Of a stretch of 64,000 bases of DNA, positions 20,063 through 31,560 are shown one piece after another. Source of the DNA: Paracoccaceae bacterium (GTDB lineage Bacteria > Pseudomonadota > Alphaproteobacteria > Rhodobacterales > Rhodobacteraceae). The notes below the pieces were generated by a model. It was not told where the DNA came from, did no database searches, and saw nothing but the letters and a program-made list of their open reading frames with translations. Both the position numbers and the translations under genes were made by a program. The stretch spans positions 62,001-126,000 of the forward strand of contig JAFGTV010000022.1 of assembly GCA_016938875.1 (NCBI GenBank). The letters run 5' to 3'. Numbering within the stretch: position 1 is the first letter of the stretch; each line of letters opens with the position of its first letter.

Positions 20063-20779
20063 TCAGCCCAGCGCCGGGTCCGACGTCACGCGCACCAGCC
20101 CTGTCAGATCGCCCAACCGCTCGATCTGTTGCTCCTCGGCGTCGAAATTCGAGGGCGCCAGCCAGGCGGCATAGGCCTCTTGCAGGGCGGGCCATTCGGC
20201 GTCGATGGCAGCAAACCAGGCGGTGTCGCGGTTGCGCCCCTTGACCACGGCCTGCTGGCGAAAGATGCCCTCGAAACTCAGCCCCAGGCGCTGTGCCGCG
20301 CGGCGCGACGCCATGTTCAGCGCGTTGCATTTCCACTCGACCCGGCGATAGCCCGCCGAAAATGCCCAGCCGATCATCAGCATCGCCGCCTCGCTCGCGG
20401 CGCGGGTGCGTTGCAATTCGGGCGAGAAATTCACATGGCCGATCTCGATCGTGCCAGCCTGGGGGGTGATCCGCAGATAGCTGATGATCCCGCCACACTT
20501 GCCGGTCTGGGTGTTGCGAATCGCGTAGAACACCGGATCCTCGGTGGCGATCACGTCGCGCATCCAGCGGTGATACTGCGCCGCCGAGGGGAACGGGCCA
20601 TAGGGCAAATAGGTCCACAGCGCCTCGCCGGTGCCATTGGCGCGGTGCAACTGGGCGGCATGGCGGTCAGGGTCCAGGGGTTCCAGCGTGGCATAGCGGC
20701 CCACGATCGGCTGGCGCTGCGGCCAGGGCGGCGGGGTCCAGTTGGGCACGGCTGCGCCAATGGGCTGTTGCGGGGCCAT
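20063..20779 (-). CDS. GNAT family N-acetyltransferase (RimJ/RimL-like)
   Basis: ATLEPLDPDRHAAQL...EIGHVNFSPELQRTRAASEAAMLMIGWAF...WKCNALNMASRRAAQRLGLSFEGIFRQ. Confidence 0.93.
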   Translation of the reverse strand: MAPQQPIGAAVPNWTPPPWPQRQPIVGRYATLEPLDPDRHAAQLHRANGTGEALWTYLPYGPFPSAAQYHRWMRDVIATEDPVFYAIRNTQTGKCGGIISYLRITPQAGTIEIGHVNFSPELQRTRAASEAAMLMIGWAFSAGYRRVEWKCNALNMASRRAAQRLGLSFEGIFRQQAVVKGRNRDTAWFAAIDAEWPALQEAYAAWLAPSNFDAEEQQIERLGDLTGLVRVTSDPALG

Positions 20780-20923
20780 GTCGCGTCTCCTTGGCTGCGG
20801 AGCGATCTAGCCGCAAATCCGGCGCTGCGAAAACCCCGAAACCACCCGATTTGCGGGGGCGTCAGGCCAAATTTTCGCCATTTTTCACCGCCAGTCTTGC
20901 CCCGGAACGCAAGGAGAGACAGC

Positions 20924-21025
20924 ATGCAGAACGCAGGCCGGGGCGAGATCATGGAACGCGTGGTGTTCTGGGCCGGGGCGATGTCGCTGATCACCGCCCT
21001 GACCGGGAGCCTTTGGCCGATCTGA
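20924..21025 (+). CDS. Candidate small (33 aa) membrane protein
   Basis: AAGGAGAG RBS then MQNAGRGEIMERVVFWAGAMSLITALTGSLWPI; single hydrophobic stretch. Confidence 0.4.
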   Translation: MQNAGRGEIMERVVFWAGAMSLITALTGSLWPI

Positions 21026-21030
21026 GCGGC

Positions 21031-22806
21031 CTAGTCCTGTTCGACCACCCGCAGGCTGAGATCGCGCAGTTGTTCGTTCGTGGGCAGACTGGGCGCGCCC
21101 ATCATCAGATCCTCGGCGCGCTGGTTCATCGGGAACATGATGACCTCGCGGATGTTCGCCTGGTCGGCCAACAGCATCACGATCCGGTCGATCCCCGCCG
21201 CGCACCCGCCGTGGGGCGGCGCGCCAAAGCGGAACGCGTTGACCATCCCGCCAAACCGCGCGCGGACCTCGTCCTCGCCATAGCCCGCCAGGGCAAAGGC
21301 CTTGAACATGATCTCGGGGCGGTGGTTGCGGATCGCGCCTGAAATCAGCTCATAGCCGTTGCAGGCCAGGTCATACTGGTATCCCAGAACCTCCAGCGGA
21401 TCCCCCTCCAGCGCCTCGGCGCCGCCCTGGGGCATCGAGAACGGGTTGTGCGAAAAGTCGATCGCGCCGGTCTCGTCGTCCTTTTCATACATCGGGAAAT
21501 CGACGACCCAGGCAAAGGCAAAGCGGTTCTTTTCGGTAAGGTTCAACTCCTCGCCAATGACGTTGCGCGCGCGTCCCGCGACGGATTCGAAGGCGGCGGG
21601 CTTGCCCCCCAGGAAGAAGGCCGCGTCGCCCTTGCCCAGGCCCAGTTGCAGGCGGATCGCCTCGGTCCGCTCGGGGCCGATGTTTTTCGCCAGAGGCCCG
21701 GCGGCCTCCATGCCATTCTCGCCATCGCGCCAGAAGATATAGCCCATCCCCGGCAGGCCCTCTTTCTGGGCATAGGAATTCATCCGGTCGCAGAATTTGC
21801 GCGATCCGCCGCCGGGTGCCGGGATCGCGCGGATCTCGGTGCCGTCCTGTTCCAGCAGCTTGGCGAAGATCGCAAAGCCCGAGCCGCGGAAATGGTCGCT
21901 GACGTCCTGCATCTTGATCGGGTTGCGCAGGTCGGGCTTGTCCGTGCCATACCAGCGGGCGGCGTCGGCATAGCTGATCTGGGGCCAGTGCTTGTCCACC
22001 GTGTGGCCGTTGCCGAATTCCTCGAACACGCCCTCGATCACCGGCTGGATCGTGTCGAACACGTCCTGCTGGGTGGCAAAGCTCATTTCCATGTCGAGCT
22101 GGTAGAAATCGGTCGGGCTGCGGTCGGCGCGGGGATCTTCGTCGCGAAAGCACGGCGCGATCTGGAAATACTTGTCAAAGCCCGAGACCATGATCAGCTG
22201 TTTGAACTGCTGGGGTGCCTGGGGCAGCGCGTAGAACTTGCCCGGATGCAGCCGCGAGGGGACCAGGAAATCGCGCGCGCCCTCGGGCGAGGATGCCGTG
22301 ATGATCGGCGTCTGGTATTCGCGGAACCCCTTGTCCCACATCCGCCGCCGGATGCTGGCCACCACGTCCGAGCGCAGCTTCATGTTGCTTTGCATCGCCT
22401 CGCGGCGCAGGTCCAGGTAGCGATAGCGCAGGCGGGTTTCCTCGGGGTATTCCTGGTCGCCGAACACCATCAGCGGCAACTCGTCGGCGGCACCCAGAAC
22501 CTCGATCCCGCGGATATAAACCTCGATCTCGCCGGTGGGGAGTTTCGGGTTGATCAGGCTTTCGTCGCGCGCCTTGACCGTGCCGTCGATGCGGATGCAC
22601 CACTCTGACCGGACCTTTTCGACCTCGGCAAAGACCGCGCTGTCGGGATCGACCAGCACCTGGGTCATGCCGTAGTGGTCGCGCAAGTCAATGAACAGCA
22701 CGCCCCCATGGTCGCGCACGCGGTGCACCCAGCCCGAAAGGCGGACGGTGTCCCCAACGTGGGATTTGTTCAGCTCGGCGCAGGTATGGCTGCGAAAGGG
22801 GTGCAT
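21031..22806 (-). CDS. aspS: Aspartyl-tRNA synthetase
   Basis: [46 protein letters not shown]...[18 protein letters not shown]. Confidence 0.98.
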   Translation of the reverse strand: MHPFRSHTCAELNKSHVGDTVRLSGWVHRVRDHGGVLFIDLRDHYGMTQVLVDPDSAVFAEVEKVRSEWCIRIDGTVKARDESLINPKLPTGEIEVYIRGIEVLGAADELPLMVFGDQEYPEETRLRYRYLDLRREAMQSNMKLRSDVVASIRRRMWDKGFREYQTPIITASSPEGARDFLVPSRLHPGKFYALPQAPQQFKQLIMVSGFDKYFQIAPCFRDEDPRADRSPTDFYQLDMEMSFATQQDVFDTIQPVIEGVFEEFGNGHTVDKHWPQISYADAARWYGTDKPDLRNPIKMQDVSDHFRGSGFAIFAKLLEQDGTEIRAIPAPGGGSRKFCDRMNSYAQKEGLPGMGYIFWRDGENGMEAAGPLAKNIGPERTEAIRLQLGLGKGDAAFFLGGKPAAFESVAGRARNVIGEELNLTEKNRFAFAWVVDFPMYEKDDETGAIDFSHNPFSMPQGGAEALEGDPLEVLGYQYDLACNGYELISGAIRNHRPEIMFKAFALAGYGEDEVRARFGGMVNAFRFGAPPHGGCAAGIDRIVMLLADQANIREVIMFPMNQRAEDLMMGAPSLPTNEQLRDLSLRVVEQD

Positions 22807-22967
22807 CTGGGCAGTCCTCTGGCGTCAGGAAAGGGTCCGGGCCGATACACCCTTGATGGCCCCCGAAGTCAAGGGAGGCGGCACGCGGGAATTTGAGAGA
22901 ATCCCGGTTTTGCGCTATTCTGGCGCGGTAACAGTGCTGGCAACAGGCAAACCGTGGGGGATTTGCG

Positions 22968-24200
22968 ATGTGGCAGGGACTTGTGAATGCGATGCTGACG
23001 CGGTTCGTGCGCGACGGTCAGCTGGCGGTGGACTATCCCGATGGCACCGCGCGGCGCTATGGGCCGGGCGGGGGGCTGGCGGCGCGGGTGACGCTGGGCG
23101 ATGCGGGCTTGGTGCGCGCCCTGTGCCTGGACCCCGAGATGGCCCTGGGCGAGGGGTATATGGACGGCCGCCTGACGGTCGAGGGCGACCGGCTGCACGA
23201 ATTCATGACGCTGTTGCTGCGCAACCGACGGCGCGGCGGGCTGCCACGCTGGGCGCGGGGGGCGGATGCGGCGCGCTTTGCGCTGCGCGCCTGGCTGCAA
23301 CGCAATACGCCCAACACGGCCCGGTCCAACGTGGCGCATCACTATGATATTTCCAACGATTTCTACCGGATGTTCCTGGATGACGACCTGCAATACAGCT
23401 GTGCCTATTTCAACCACCCCGACCTGACCCTGGAACAGGCCCAGAGCGCCAAAAAGGCCCATATCGCGGCCAAGCTGCTGATCGAGCCGGATATGCGGGT
23501 GCTGGATATCGGCTGTGGCTGGGGCGGCATGGCAATCACGCTGGCGCGCGACTACGGGGCGCGGGTGACGGGGGTGACACTGTCGAAAAACCAGTTGGCA
23601 CTGGCCCAGCAGCGCGTCGAAGAGGCCGGGCTGGCGGATCGGGTCACGTTGCGGCTGGTGGATTACCGCGCGCTCAAGGGGCCGTTTGACCGGATCGTCA
23701 GCGTCGGCATGCTGGAACATGTGGGCACCCCCCATTACCCCGAGTATTTCGGCCAGGTGCGCGATTTGCTGACCCCGCAGGGGGTGGCACTGATTCACAC
23801 CATCGGCCGGGTCGATCCCCCCGCCAGCCAATCGGGCTGGATGCAGAAATATATTTTTCCGGGGGGCTATGTGCCCTCGCTGTCCGAACTGGCCCGCCCG
23901 GTGGAACGCACCGGCCTGTGGCTGACCGACCTGGAGATCTGGCGCAGCCATTACGCCCGCACCCTGCTGGAATGGCGGCTGCGGTTCGAGGCGCGGCTGG
24001 ACGATATACGCGCGATGTATGACGAACGGTTCGTGCGGATGTGGCGCTATTACCTGGTGGCGTGCCAGGCAACATTCGAGGTGGACCGCCAGGGGGTGTT
24101 CCAGTTGCAACTGGCCAAATCCCGGGACGCCGTGCCGCTGAGCCGCGACTACATCGCCACGCGGCGCGCCCCGGTCCACGCCGGACTGGCGGCGCAATAG
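22968..24200 (+). CDS. cfa: Cyclopropane-fatty-acyl-phospholipid synthase family methyltransferase
   Basis: SNVAHHYDISNDFYRMFLDDDLQYSCAYF...VLDIGCGWGGMAITLAR...MLEHVGTPHYPEYF. Confidence 0.94.
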   Translation: MWQGLVNAMLTRFVRDGQLAVDYPDGTARRYGPGGGLAARVTLGDAGLVRALCLDPEMALGEGYMDGRLTVEGDRLHEFMTLLLRNRRRGGLPRWARGADAARFALRAWLQRNTPNTARSNVAHHYDISNDFYRMFLDDDLQYSCAYFNHPDLTLEQAQSAKKAHIAAKLLIEPDMRVLDIGCGWGGMAITLARDYGARVTGVTLSKNQLALAQQRVEEAGLADRVTLRLVDYRALKGPFDRIVSVGMLEHVGTPHYPEYFGQVRDLLTPQGVALIHTIGRVDPPASQSGWMQKYIFPGGYVPSLSELARPVERTGLWLTDLEIWRSHYARTLLEWRLRFEARLDDIRAMYDERFVRMWRYYLVACQATFEVDRQGVFQLQLAKSRDAVPLSRDYIATRRAPVHAGLAAQ

Positions 24201-24236
24201 GCGCGCTGCCAGACCGGGGCGTTCGGCACAGCCGGA

Positions 24237-24833
24237 TCAGGCGCGGGAAATCTCGAAACGGCAGACGGCGGCGCCGCTGGCAGTGCATTTCGTCTCGCGC
24301 GTGGTCAGGCGCTTGTCCACCAGGGTCTGGAACAGTTGATCGAACACCGCCTCGTGCCAGCCGCAGATCGGATGCGGCGCGCCCTCTCCGCGGATCAGGG
24401 GGTTGTCGGTCAACTCGAACACCAGCGGGCGGGTCGAGACGACGCGAAACTGCCCCGAACCGGCAAAGGTCCAGGAATGCTTGGCGATCGCCTTGGCCAG
24501 CACGGGCGCGGCCAGGGCAGCGGGCAGCGCCTTCAGCACCTTTTGCGCCAGCGGCGGAATGCGGTGGGCCAGGATATAGTCGCCGGTGCGCGCGCCTGCC
24601 TCTCGCAGCAGGGCCGGGGCCCGGTCGGGAAGGCGGCGGCGCAGCGCGCGATGCATGGCGGCGGCTGGGCCCTCGTCCATAAGGCCAGCGTCCGACGGGG
24701 GCTCTGTCAGGCCCGCCGCCTCAAGCATCTCATCGCGCAGCGCCGCACCGCCCGCCGCCTCCAGCACAGGGAGTAGCTGGAGAACGGCATTGGGTCCGAT
24801 CCGGCCCGCATGGCCGGATGCGGTGTCTTTCAT
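24237..24833 (-). CDS. bchJ: Bacteriochlorophyll 4-vinyl reductase BchJ
   Basis: V4R-type protein directly downstream of bchE with ATGA overlap. Confidence 0.9.
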   Translation of the reverse strand: MKDTASGHAGRIGPNAVLQLLPVLEAAGGAALRDEMLEAAGLTEPPSDAGLMDEGPAAAMHRALRRRLPDRAPALLREAGARTGDYILAHRIPPLAQKVLKALPAALAAPVLAKAIAKHSWTFAGSGQFRVVSTRPLVFELTDNPLIRGEGAPHPICGWHEAVFDQLFQTLVDKRLTTRETKCTASGAAVCRFEISRA

Positions 24834-26488
24834 CAGGCGTCTTCCATCTGCTGATCGCCACCCCCGCAAACGCGGGCTGCCGCGGCGGCCTGTTTGCTGG
24901 CAGCCTCTTCGGTCGGCATCTTGAAGCTGTCATCCTTGGACTTGCGCTTGGCCTTGGCCTGGGCGGCGCGGTCGGCGGCCGATTCCCAGTCGTCGATCAC
25001 GGCCTGGGCGGGCTTGCGATCCATGTCGAAGTCGAACTTGACCTTGTCCTTGGACTGCGGACCCCAGTAGTTGTTCTTGCCCAGGTCATAGAACGACCGC
25101 TGCACACCGGCCTTGAGGAACGCCTTGAGGCAGCCCAGCAGATACCGGCGACGGAACCCGGTGCCGCGCCACGGATAGTGGAACAGCGCCTTGCGCATGT
25201 AGAACCGGCGATAGTTGTTCATCACCCCGTCCAGAAGTTCGGCACGGTCCATCGCCTCGGGCTTCATGATCGGGTTCACGAAGTTGTAGCGGCTGTAGTC
25301 GAACACCTCGACCTTGTTGTGCAGTTCCTCAAAGAGCGGCGTGAACGGCCAAGGCGTATACATCGCCCAGTTGGCCAGATCCGGCTGCCAGTCCCAGCAC
25401 AGCTTGAAGGTTTCTTCCAGCGTCTCGGGGGTCTCGTTGTCGAGCCCGACGATGAACTGGGCCTCGGTCAGGATGTCGGCCTCGCGCAGCAACTGGATCG
25501 CGCGCTTGTTGTCCTCGACGCGGGTTTCCTTGTTGAACTGGTCCAGTTTCAGCTGCGCCGCAGCCTCGGTGCCCAGCGAAATGTGCACCAGGCCCGCCTT
25601 GCGGTAGAAGGGCAGCAGTTCTTCGTCGCGCAGGATGTCGGTCACGCGGGTGTTGATGCCCCACTTGACCTTCTTGGGCAGGCCGCGGTCGATCAGCTCC
25701 TGGCAGAAGGCGATGAACTTCTTGCGGTTGATGGTCGGTTCCTCGTCCGCCAGGATGAAGAAGCCGACGCCGTGCTTGTTGACCAGTTCCTCGATCTCGT
25801 CGACCACCAGCTTGGGGTCGCGGATGCGATAGTCGCGCCAGAATTTCCACTGCGAGCAGAACGAACAGGTGAACGGGCAACCGCGGGCCATGTTGGGGAT
25901 GGCCACTTTGCAGTTCAGCGGGATGTAGATGTATTTTTCCCAATCCAGGATGTCCCAGTCGGGCTTGATCGCGTCGATGTCCTTGATCGTCGGCGCGGCG
26001 GCTGTGGCCACGATTTCCTCGCCATCGAGGAAGGCCAGGCCCTTGATGTCGCGGCGCGCGGCCGGCCACTGGCCGTCGCGGATCGCGTTCATCAGTTCGA
26101 CAACGATTTCTTCACCCTCGCCGCGCACGATCACGTCGACCCAGGGCGCCTCGGACAGAACCTGCTTGAACATGAAGGTGACGTGGATACCGCCCAGGAC
26201 GCGCACCGCGCTCGGCACCTCTTCGCTGGCGATCTCAAGGATGCGCTCGGCGACATAGATCGACGGCGTGATCGAGGTCGCGGCCACCACATCGGGCTGC
26301 AACTGCTTGAGCTTGGCGCGCAGGTCGTCCTCGGACAAGTTGTGCGTCATCGCGTCGATGAAGTGGATGTCATCATAGCCCGCGATACGCAGCGAGCCGG
26401 TCAGATAGGCCACCCATGCCGGCGGCCAGTTGCCCGCGATCTCGGCGCCGCCGGACTTGTAGTTGGGATGGACAAAGCAAATTCGCAT
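24833..26488 (-). CDS. bchE: Anaerobic Mg-protoporphyrin IX monomethyl ester cyclase BchE
   Basis: [33 protein letters not shown]...; radical [30 protein letters not shown]-term [13 protein letters not shown]. Confidence 0.97.
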   Translation of the reverse strand: MRICFVHPNYKSGGAEIAGNWPPAWVAYLTGSLRIAGYDDIHFIDAMTHNLSEDDLRAKLKQLQPDVVAATSITPSIYVAERILEIASEEVPSAVRVLGGIHVTFMFKQVLSEAPWVDVIVRGEGEEIVVELMNAIRDGQWPAARRDIKGLAFLDGEEIVATAAAPTIKDIDAIKPDWDILDWEKYIYIPLNCKVAIPNMARGCPFTCSFCSQWKFWRDYRIRDPKLVVDEIEELVNKHGVGFFILADEEPTINRKKFIAFCQELIDRGLPKKVKWGINTRVTDILRDEELLPFYRKAGLVHISLGTEAAAQLKLDQFNKETRVEDNKRAIQLLREADILTEAQFIVGLDNETPETLEETFKLCWDWQPDLANWAMYTPWPFTPLFEELHNKVEVFDYSRYNFVNPIMKPEAMDRAELLDGVMNNYRRFYMRKALFHYPWRGTGFRRRYLLGCLKAFLKAGVQRSFYDLGKNNYWGPQSKDKVKFDFDMDRKPAQAVIDDWESAADRAAQAKAKRKSKDDSFKMPTEEAASKQAAAAARVCGGGDQQMEDA

Positions 26489-26518
26489 GGATCGACTCCC
26501 CGTGTTTCGCCGCGGAAG

Positions 26519-26567
26519 ATGACACATCTTCTGTCAAGCAAAATTGACACATGTCAAATAGGTGTCA
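26519..26567 (-). promoter_or_regulatory. bchE upstream operator cluster: PpsR/CrtJ-like TGT-N12-ACA (26532-26549) overlapping FNR-like TTGACACATGTCAA (26544-26557)
   Basis: TGTCAAGCAAAATTGACA and TTGAC-ACAT-GTCAA read directly, 44-69 nt upstream of bchE ATG. Confidence 0.7.
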
Positions 26568-26947
26568 GGTAGTTCTCACGGATCCGTGTTGCACGCAACC
26601 GGGGCGCCCTGCCTGTGGGGCCGCAGACGCGAAAATGCCGCCCCCGCCCGGCACCGCGGCAACCGGGCCCGGCGCAGGCCACAGCGGCGCCCGGGATATT
26701 GCGGCACCAGGCGCGCCCGTGTCGCCCTGGGCCCGGCGCGTTGGCGTCGGCTGCGGTGATACGGGGATGCGGGCGGGTGGCGTGTTGGCCCGGCGGCGGA
26801 ACCCGCAACGCCCGCTTTGCGCTGTTGCGCGCGCGCCGCGTTGGCCATCGCTTTGCGGTCGCGATGCGGAAAGCCATTCTAAAACAGGGGCCCGGCATGC
26901 TCATCTGCGCTGCGAACCCACACCCTGACTGGCAAGAGCACATCCGC

Positions 26948-28243
26948 ATGAAATCCATTCCGCCCGACGGTGTGCCCAGCCCGCGCCTTTCCGCCCCCCT
27001 CCGGGCGGCGGGTGTGGTCATCGGGGGGCTGATACTGGCCTATATCGGGCTGACCTATATCGCCGCACCGCGCCAGTCGGGCGATCTGTTGCCGCTGTGG
27101 CTGGCAGGCGAAGCCTTTGCCGATGGCACCCCGGTCTATGCCCCCGCCGACAGCCTCTACCGGATGGTGCCGCCCGATGGCTGGACCGAGCGGGCCATCG
27201 CGGCCGGCTATGCGGGCTTTGTCTATCCGTTTGTGTATCCTCCGCTTTGGGCCTGGGTCTTTGCCGGGTTGACGCGCGTTACCGATTTCCAAACCGTTGC
27301 GGCCGTCGCCGGTGTCCTGAACCCTCTGCTCTTGTTGCTCACCCCGGTTCTGGCGTGGCGCATCGCCGGGGCGGGTTTGCGGCTGTTTCCTTATGTCGTG
27401 ATTTCCCAGGTTCTGATTCACATGACCGCGGTGGGGATGATCGCCCTCAACCAGAACCAGGCGCAGATCCTGGTGTCCTTCCTCGTCCTTCTGGCGCTGG
27501 AGCGCAGCCATTCCGGGCGGCCGTTCACCGCCGGCGCGGCCCTGGCGCTGGCCGCCTCGATCAAGCTTTTCCCAGCGGTATTTGCACTGCTTTGGCTGGC
27601 CTCGGGCGAGCGGCGCGCCTTTGCCGCCTTTGCCGCCGTGGGGGCGGCGCTGGGGTTGGCCTCGCTGGCGGTTGCGGGTTGGCCGCTGCACGCGATGTTC
27701 CTGTCCCATGTCGCGGCCATCGGAAACACGGGCTTTTTCAGCCCGCTGTCCTTCAGTTTCGATAGCGTCGCAACGCGCATGACCGACCCCGTGCTCGTGT
27801 TCGTCGACCTGGCCGACACGCGAAGCGACCCCGGCATCTTCCGCACGATGACCCTGGCCGAAAAACCCGCTGCCGTGGCGCTGGCCGGCAAGGTCGTCCT
27901 GGCCCTGACGATCGCGGGATTTGCCCTGGCGATGGCGCGCACGGGCCGCGCGGTGCGCGACGGCGCGCTGTGGCCCGCGGCATTGGCGGTTTTCCCGCTG
28001 ATCGGGCCGCTTGCATGGGGCTATTATTTCATCTCGGCCACCGCCTTTGCACCGGTGCTGATCGCCCGGTTCGGCTGGGCACGGGGGGGTGCCCTTTTGT
28101 GTGTGGTCTATACCCCGATCAGCCTGTGGGCCTCTGCGGTGCTGAGCGGGCTCAAGTCCGAGACACAGCTCATCGGGGCATGCCTGTTCCTGATCCTGGG
28201 CTGTGCTTTCGTGCTATCGGCCCGACGGCTGCGCGTGGCCTGA
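26948..28243 (+). CDS. Glycosyltransferase family 87 (DUF2029)-like membrane protein
   Basis: Multi-TM with YAPADSLYRMVP..., PPLWAWVFAGL, LNQNQAQILVSFLVLLALE, ASIKLFPAVFALLWL. Confidence 0.85.
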   Translation: MKSIPPDGVPSPRLSAPLRAAGVVIGGLILAYIGLTYIAAPRQSGDLLPLWLAGEAFADGTPVYAPADSLYRMVPPDGWTERAIAAGYAGFVYPFVYPPLWAWVFAGLTRVTDFQTVAAVAGVLNPLLLLLTPVLAWRIAGAGLRLFPYVVISQVLIHMTAVGMIALNQNQAQILVSFLVLLALERSHSGRPFTAGAALALAASIKLFPAVFALLWLASGERRAFAAFAAVGAALGLASLAVAGWPLHAMFLSHVAAIGNTGFFSPLSFSFDSVATRMTDPVLVFVDLADTRSDPGIFRTMTLAEKPAAVALAGKVVLALTIAGFALAMARTGRAVRDGALWPAALAVFPLIGPLAWGYYFISATAFAPVLIARFGWARGGALLCVVYTPISLWASAVLSGLKSETQLIGACLFLILGCAFVLSARRLRVA

Positions 28244-28323
28244 CGAAAAACATCCCCCGGCCCTTGCGCCGACAACCTGCTTGTCTATAACCCGCAGCAA
28301 TTTGCCAATCCGGGGGACGGGCC

Positions 28324-31300
28324 ATGCCGAAAAGAACCGATATCAAGTCCATCATGATCATCGGCGCGGGGCCCATCGTCATCGGACAGGCCTGCGAGTT
28401 CGACTATTCCGGGGCCCAGGCCTGCAAAGCGCTGCGCGAGGAAGGGTACCGGGTCATCCTGGTCAACTCGAACCCGGCCACGATCATGACCGACCCGGGC
28501 CTGGCAGACGCCACCTATATCGAGCCGATCACCCCCGAGGTCGTCGCCAAGATCATCGAGAAGGAACGTCCCGACGCGCTGTTGCCGACGATGGGCGGGC
28601 AGACCGGGCTGAACACCTCGTTGAAGCTGGCGGATATGGGCGTGCTCGACAAGTTCGGCGTCGAACTGATCGGCGCCAACCGCGCCGCCATCGAGATGGC
28701 CGAGGACCGCAAGCTGTTTCGCGAGGCGATGGACCGGATCGGGCTGGAAAACCCCGTGGCCACCATCGCCAACACGATGGACGAATGCATGGCCGCGCTA
28801 GAGGATGTGGGCCTGCCCGCGATCATCCGCCCGGCCTTTACCCTGGGTGGCACCGGCGGCGGGATCGCCTATAACCGCGACGATTTCGTGCATTTCTGCA
28901 AGACCGGTCTCGATGCCTCGCCGGTCAACCAGATCCTGATCGACGAAAGCCTGCTGGGCTGGAAGGAATTCGAGATGGAGGTGGTCCGCGACAAGGCGGA
29001 TAACGCCATCATCGTGTGCGCCATCGAAAACGTGGACCCGATGGGCGTTCACACCGGCGATTCCATCACCGTGGCCCCTGCCCTGACGCTGACCGACAAG
29101 GAATACCAGATGATGCGCAACGGCTCGATCGCCGTGCTGCGCGAAATCGGGGTCGAAACCGGCGGGTCCAACGTGCAATGGGCGATCAACCCCGTGGACG
29201 GCCGCATGGTCGTGATCGAGATGAACCCGCGGGTGTCGCGGTCGTCCGCGCTGGCGTCCAAGGCGACGGGCTTTCCCATCGCCAAGATCGCCGCGAAACT
29301 GGCCGTCGGCTATACGCTGGACGAGCTGGACAACGACATCACCAAGGTCACGCCCGCCAGCTTTGAGCCGACGATCGACTATGTCGTGACCAAGATCCCG
29401 CGCTTTGCCTTTGAAAAATTCCCCGGCGCCAAGGCCGAGCTGACCACCGCGATGAAATCGGTGGGCGAGGCGATGGCCATCGGCCGCACCATCCACGAAT
29501 CGCTGCAAAAGGCGCTGGCCAGCCTGGAAACCGGCCTGACCGGCTTTGACGAGATCACCATCGAGGGCGCCCCGGACCGGGCCGCCGTGATCGCGGCGCT
29601 GTCCAAGCAGACCCCCGACCGGATGCGGATCATCGCCCAGGCGATGCGCCACGGCCTGAGCGATGACGAAATCCACGCCGTCACCCGGTTCGATCCGTGG
29701 TTCCTGGCCCGCATCCGCGAGATCGTCGATGCCGAGGCGGACCTGCGCCGCGACGGCCTGCCGGTGACCGAGGCCGGGCTGCGCGCGGTCAAGATGCTGG
29801 GCTTTTCCGATGCCCGCCTGGCCACGCTAACCGGTCGGGACGAGGATCAGGTCCGCCGCGCGCGCCGCAACCTGGGCGTCAATGCCGTGTTCAAGCGGAT
29901 CGACACCTGCGCCGCCGAGTTCGAGGCCCAGACCCCCTATATGTACTCCACCTACGAGGCCCCGGTGATGGGCGAGGTCGAGTGCGAGGCCCGCCCCTCG
30001 ACCCGCAAAAAGGTCGTCATCCTGGGCGGCGGCCCCAACCGGATCGGCCAGGGGATCGAGTTCGACTATTGCTGCTGTCATGCCTGTTTCGCGCTGACCG
30101 ACGCGGGCTATGAAACCATCATGATCAACTGCAACCCCGAGACCGTGTCGACCGACTACGATACCTCGGACCGGCTCTACTTCGAGCCGCTGACCTTTGA
30201 GCATGTGATGGAGATCCTGCGCGTCGAGCAGTCGAACGGCACGCTGCATGGCGTGATCGTGCAGTTGGGCGGGCAGACCCCGCTGAAACTGGCCGATGCG
30301 CTGCAATCCGAGGGCATCCCGATCCTGGGCACCTCGCCCGACGCGATCGACCTGGCCGAGGACCGCGAGCGGTTCCAGGCGCTGGTGACCAAGCTGGGGC
30401 TGAAACAACCGCACAACGCCATCGCCGCCTCGGACCAGGCCGCGATGGAGGCCGCAGAGGTGATCGGCTATCCGCTGGTGATCCGGCCGTCCTATGTGCT
30501 GGGGGGGCGCGCGATGGAAATCGTGCGCGATACCGCGCATCTGGAACGCTATATCTCCGAGGCGGTGGTGGTCTCGGGCAAATCCCCGGTGCTGCTGGAC
30601 AGCTATCTGTCGGGCGCGACCGAGATCGACGTTGACGCGCTGTGCGATGGCACCGATGTGCATGTCGCCGGCATCATGCAGCATATCGAAGAGGCAGGCG
30701 TGCATTCCGGCGACAGCGCCTGTTCGCTGCCGCCCTATTCGCTGAGCCCCCAGATCGTTGCCGAGCTAAAGGTCCAGACCCGTGCGCTGGCGCTGGAACT
30801 GGGCGTCGTGGGCCTGATGAACGTGCAATTCGCGGTCAAGGACGGCGAAATTTTCCTGATCGAGGTCAACCCGCGCGCCTCGCGCACCGTGCCCTTTGTC
30901 GCCAAGGCGGTGAAATCGCCCATCGCGTCGATCGCGGCACGGGTGATGGCGGGCGAAAAGCTGACCGCCTTTGACCTGGTCGATCCCCAGATCGAGGGAT
31001 TCGCGGTCAAGGAGGCGGTCCTGCCCTTTGCCCGCTTCCCCGGGGTCGACACGCTGCTGGGCCCGGAAATGCGCTCCACCGGCGAGGTGATGGGCTATGA
31101 CCGCACCTTTGCGCGCGCCTTTCTCAAGGCGCAGATGGGCGCGGGCACCGACCTGCCCCATGGCGGCTGCGTGTTCCTGTCGATCAAGGATGACGACAAG
31201 ACGCTCGAGATGGCGCAAACCGCGCGGGTGCTGGTCGATCTGGGCTTTGCCATCGTCGCCACCCGCGGCACGGCGGCCTTTCTGGCGGAAAACGGCATCG

Positions 31301-31551
31301 CCTGCGAGATCGTCAACAAGGTCTACGAGGGGCGCCCGAACATCGTCGACATGATGAAGGATGGCGGCGTGGCGCTGGTGATGAACACCACCGAGGGCCA
31401 ACAGGCCGTCGATGACAGCCGCGACATCCGCGCCGTCGCCCTGTCCGACCACATCCCCTATTTCACCACCGCCGCGGCCAGTCACGCCGCCACGCTGGCG
31501 ATGAAATCCCGCGAAGAGGGCGAGATCGAGGTCCGCAGCCTGCAGGAATAG
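28324..31551 (+). CDS. carB: Carbamoyl-phosphate synthase large subunit
   Basis: [58 protein letters not shown]. Confidence 0.98.
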   Translation: MPKRTDIKSIMIIGAGPIVIGQACEFDYSGAQACKALREEGYRVILVNSNPATIMTDPGLADATYIEPITPEVVAKIIEKERPDALLPTMGGQTGLNTSLKLADMGVLDKFGVELIGANRAAIEMAEDRKLFREAMDRIGLENPVATIANTMDECMAALEDVGLPAIIRPAFTLGGTGGGIAYNRDDFVHFCKTGLDASPVNQILIDESLLGWKEFEMEVVRDKADNAIIVCAIENVDPMGVHTGDSITVAPALTLTDKEYQMMRNGSIAVLREIGVETGGSNVQWAINPVDGRMVVIEMNPRVSRSSALASKATGFPIAKIAAKLAVGYTLDELDNDITKVTPASFEPTIDYVVTKIPRFAFEKFPGAKAELTTAMKSVGEAMAIGRTIHESLQKALASLETGLTGFDEITIEGAPDRAAVIAALSKQTPDRMRIIAQAMRHGLSDDEIHAVTRFDPWFLARIREIVDAEADLRRDGLPVTEAGLRAVKMLGFSDARLATLTGRDEDQVRRARRNLGVNAVFKRIDTCAAEFEAQTPYMYSTYEAPVMGEVECEARPSTRKKVVILGGGPNRIGQGIEFDYCCCHACFALTDAGYETIMINCNPETVSTDYDTSDRLYFEPLTFEHVMEILRVEQSNGTLHGVIVQLGGQTPLKLADALQSEGIPILGTSPDAIDLAEDRERFQALVTKLGLKQPHNAIAASDQAAMEAAEVIGYPLVIRPSYVLGGRAMEIVRDTAHLERYISEAVVVSGKSPVLLDSYLSGATEIDVDALCDGTDVHVAGIMQHIEEAGVHSGDSACSLPPYSLSPQIVAELKVQTRALALELGVVGLMNVQFAVKDGEIFLIEVNPRASRTVPFVAKAVKSPIASIAARVMAGEKLTAFDLVDPQIEGFAVKEAVLPFARFPGVDTLLGPEMRSTGEVMGYDRTFARAFLKAQMGAGTDLPHGGCVFLSIKDDDKTLEMAQTARVLVDLGFAIVATRGTAAFLAENGIACEIVNKVYEGRPNIVDMMKDGGVALVMNTTEGQQAVDDSRDIRAVALSDHIPYFTTAAASHAATLAMKSREEGEIEVRSLQE

Positions 31552-31560
31552 GCCGCGGCC

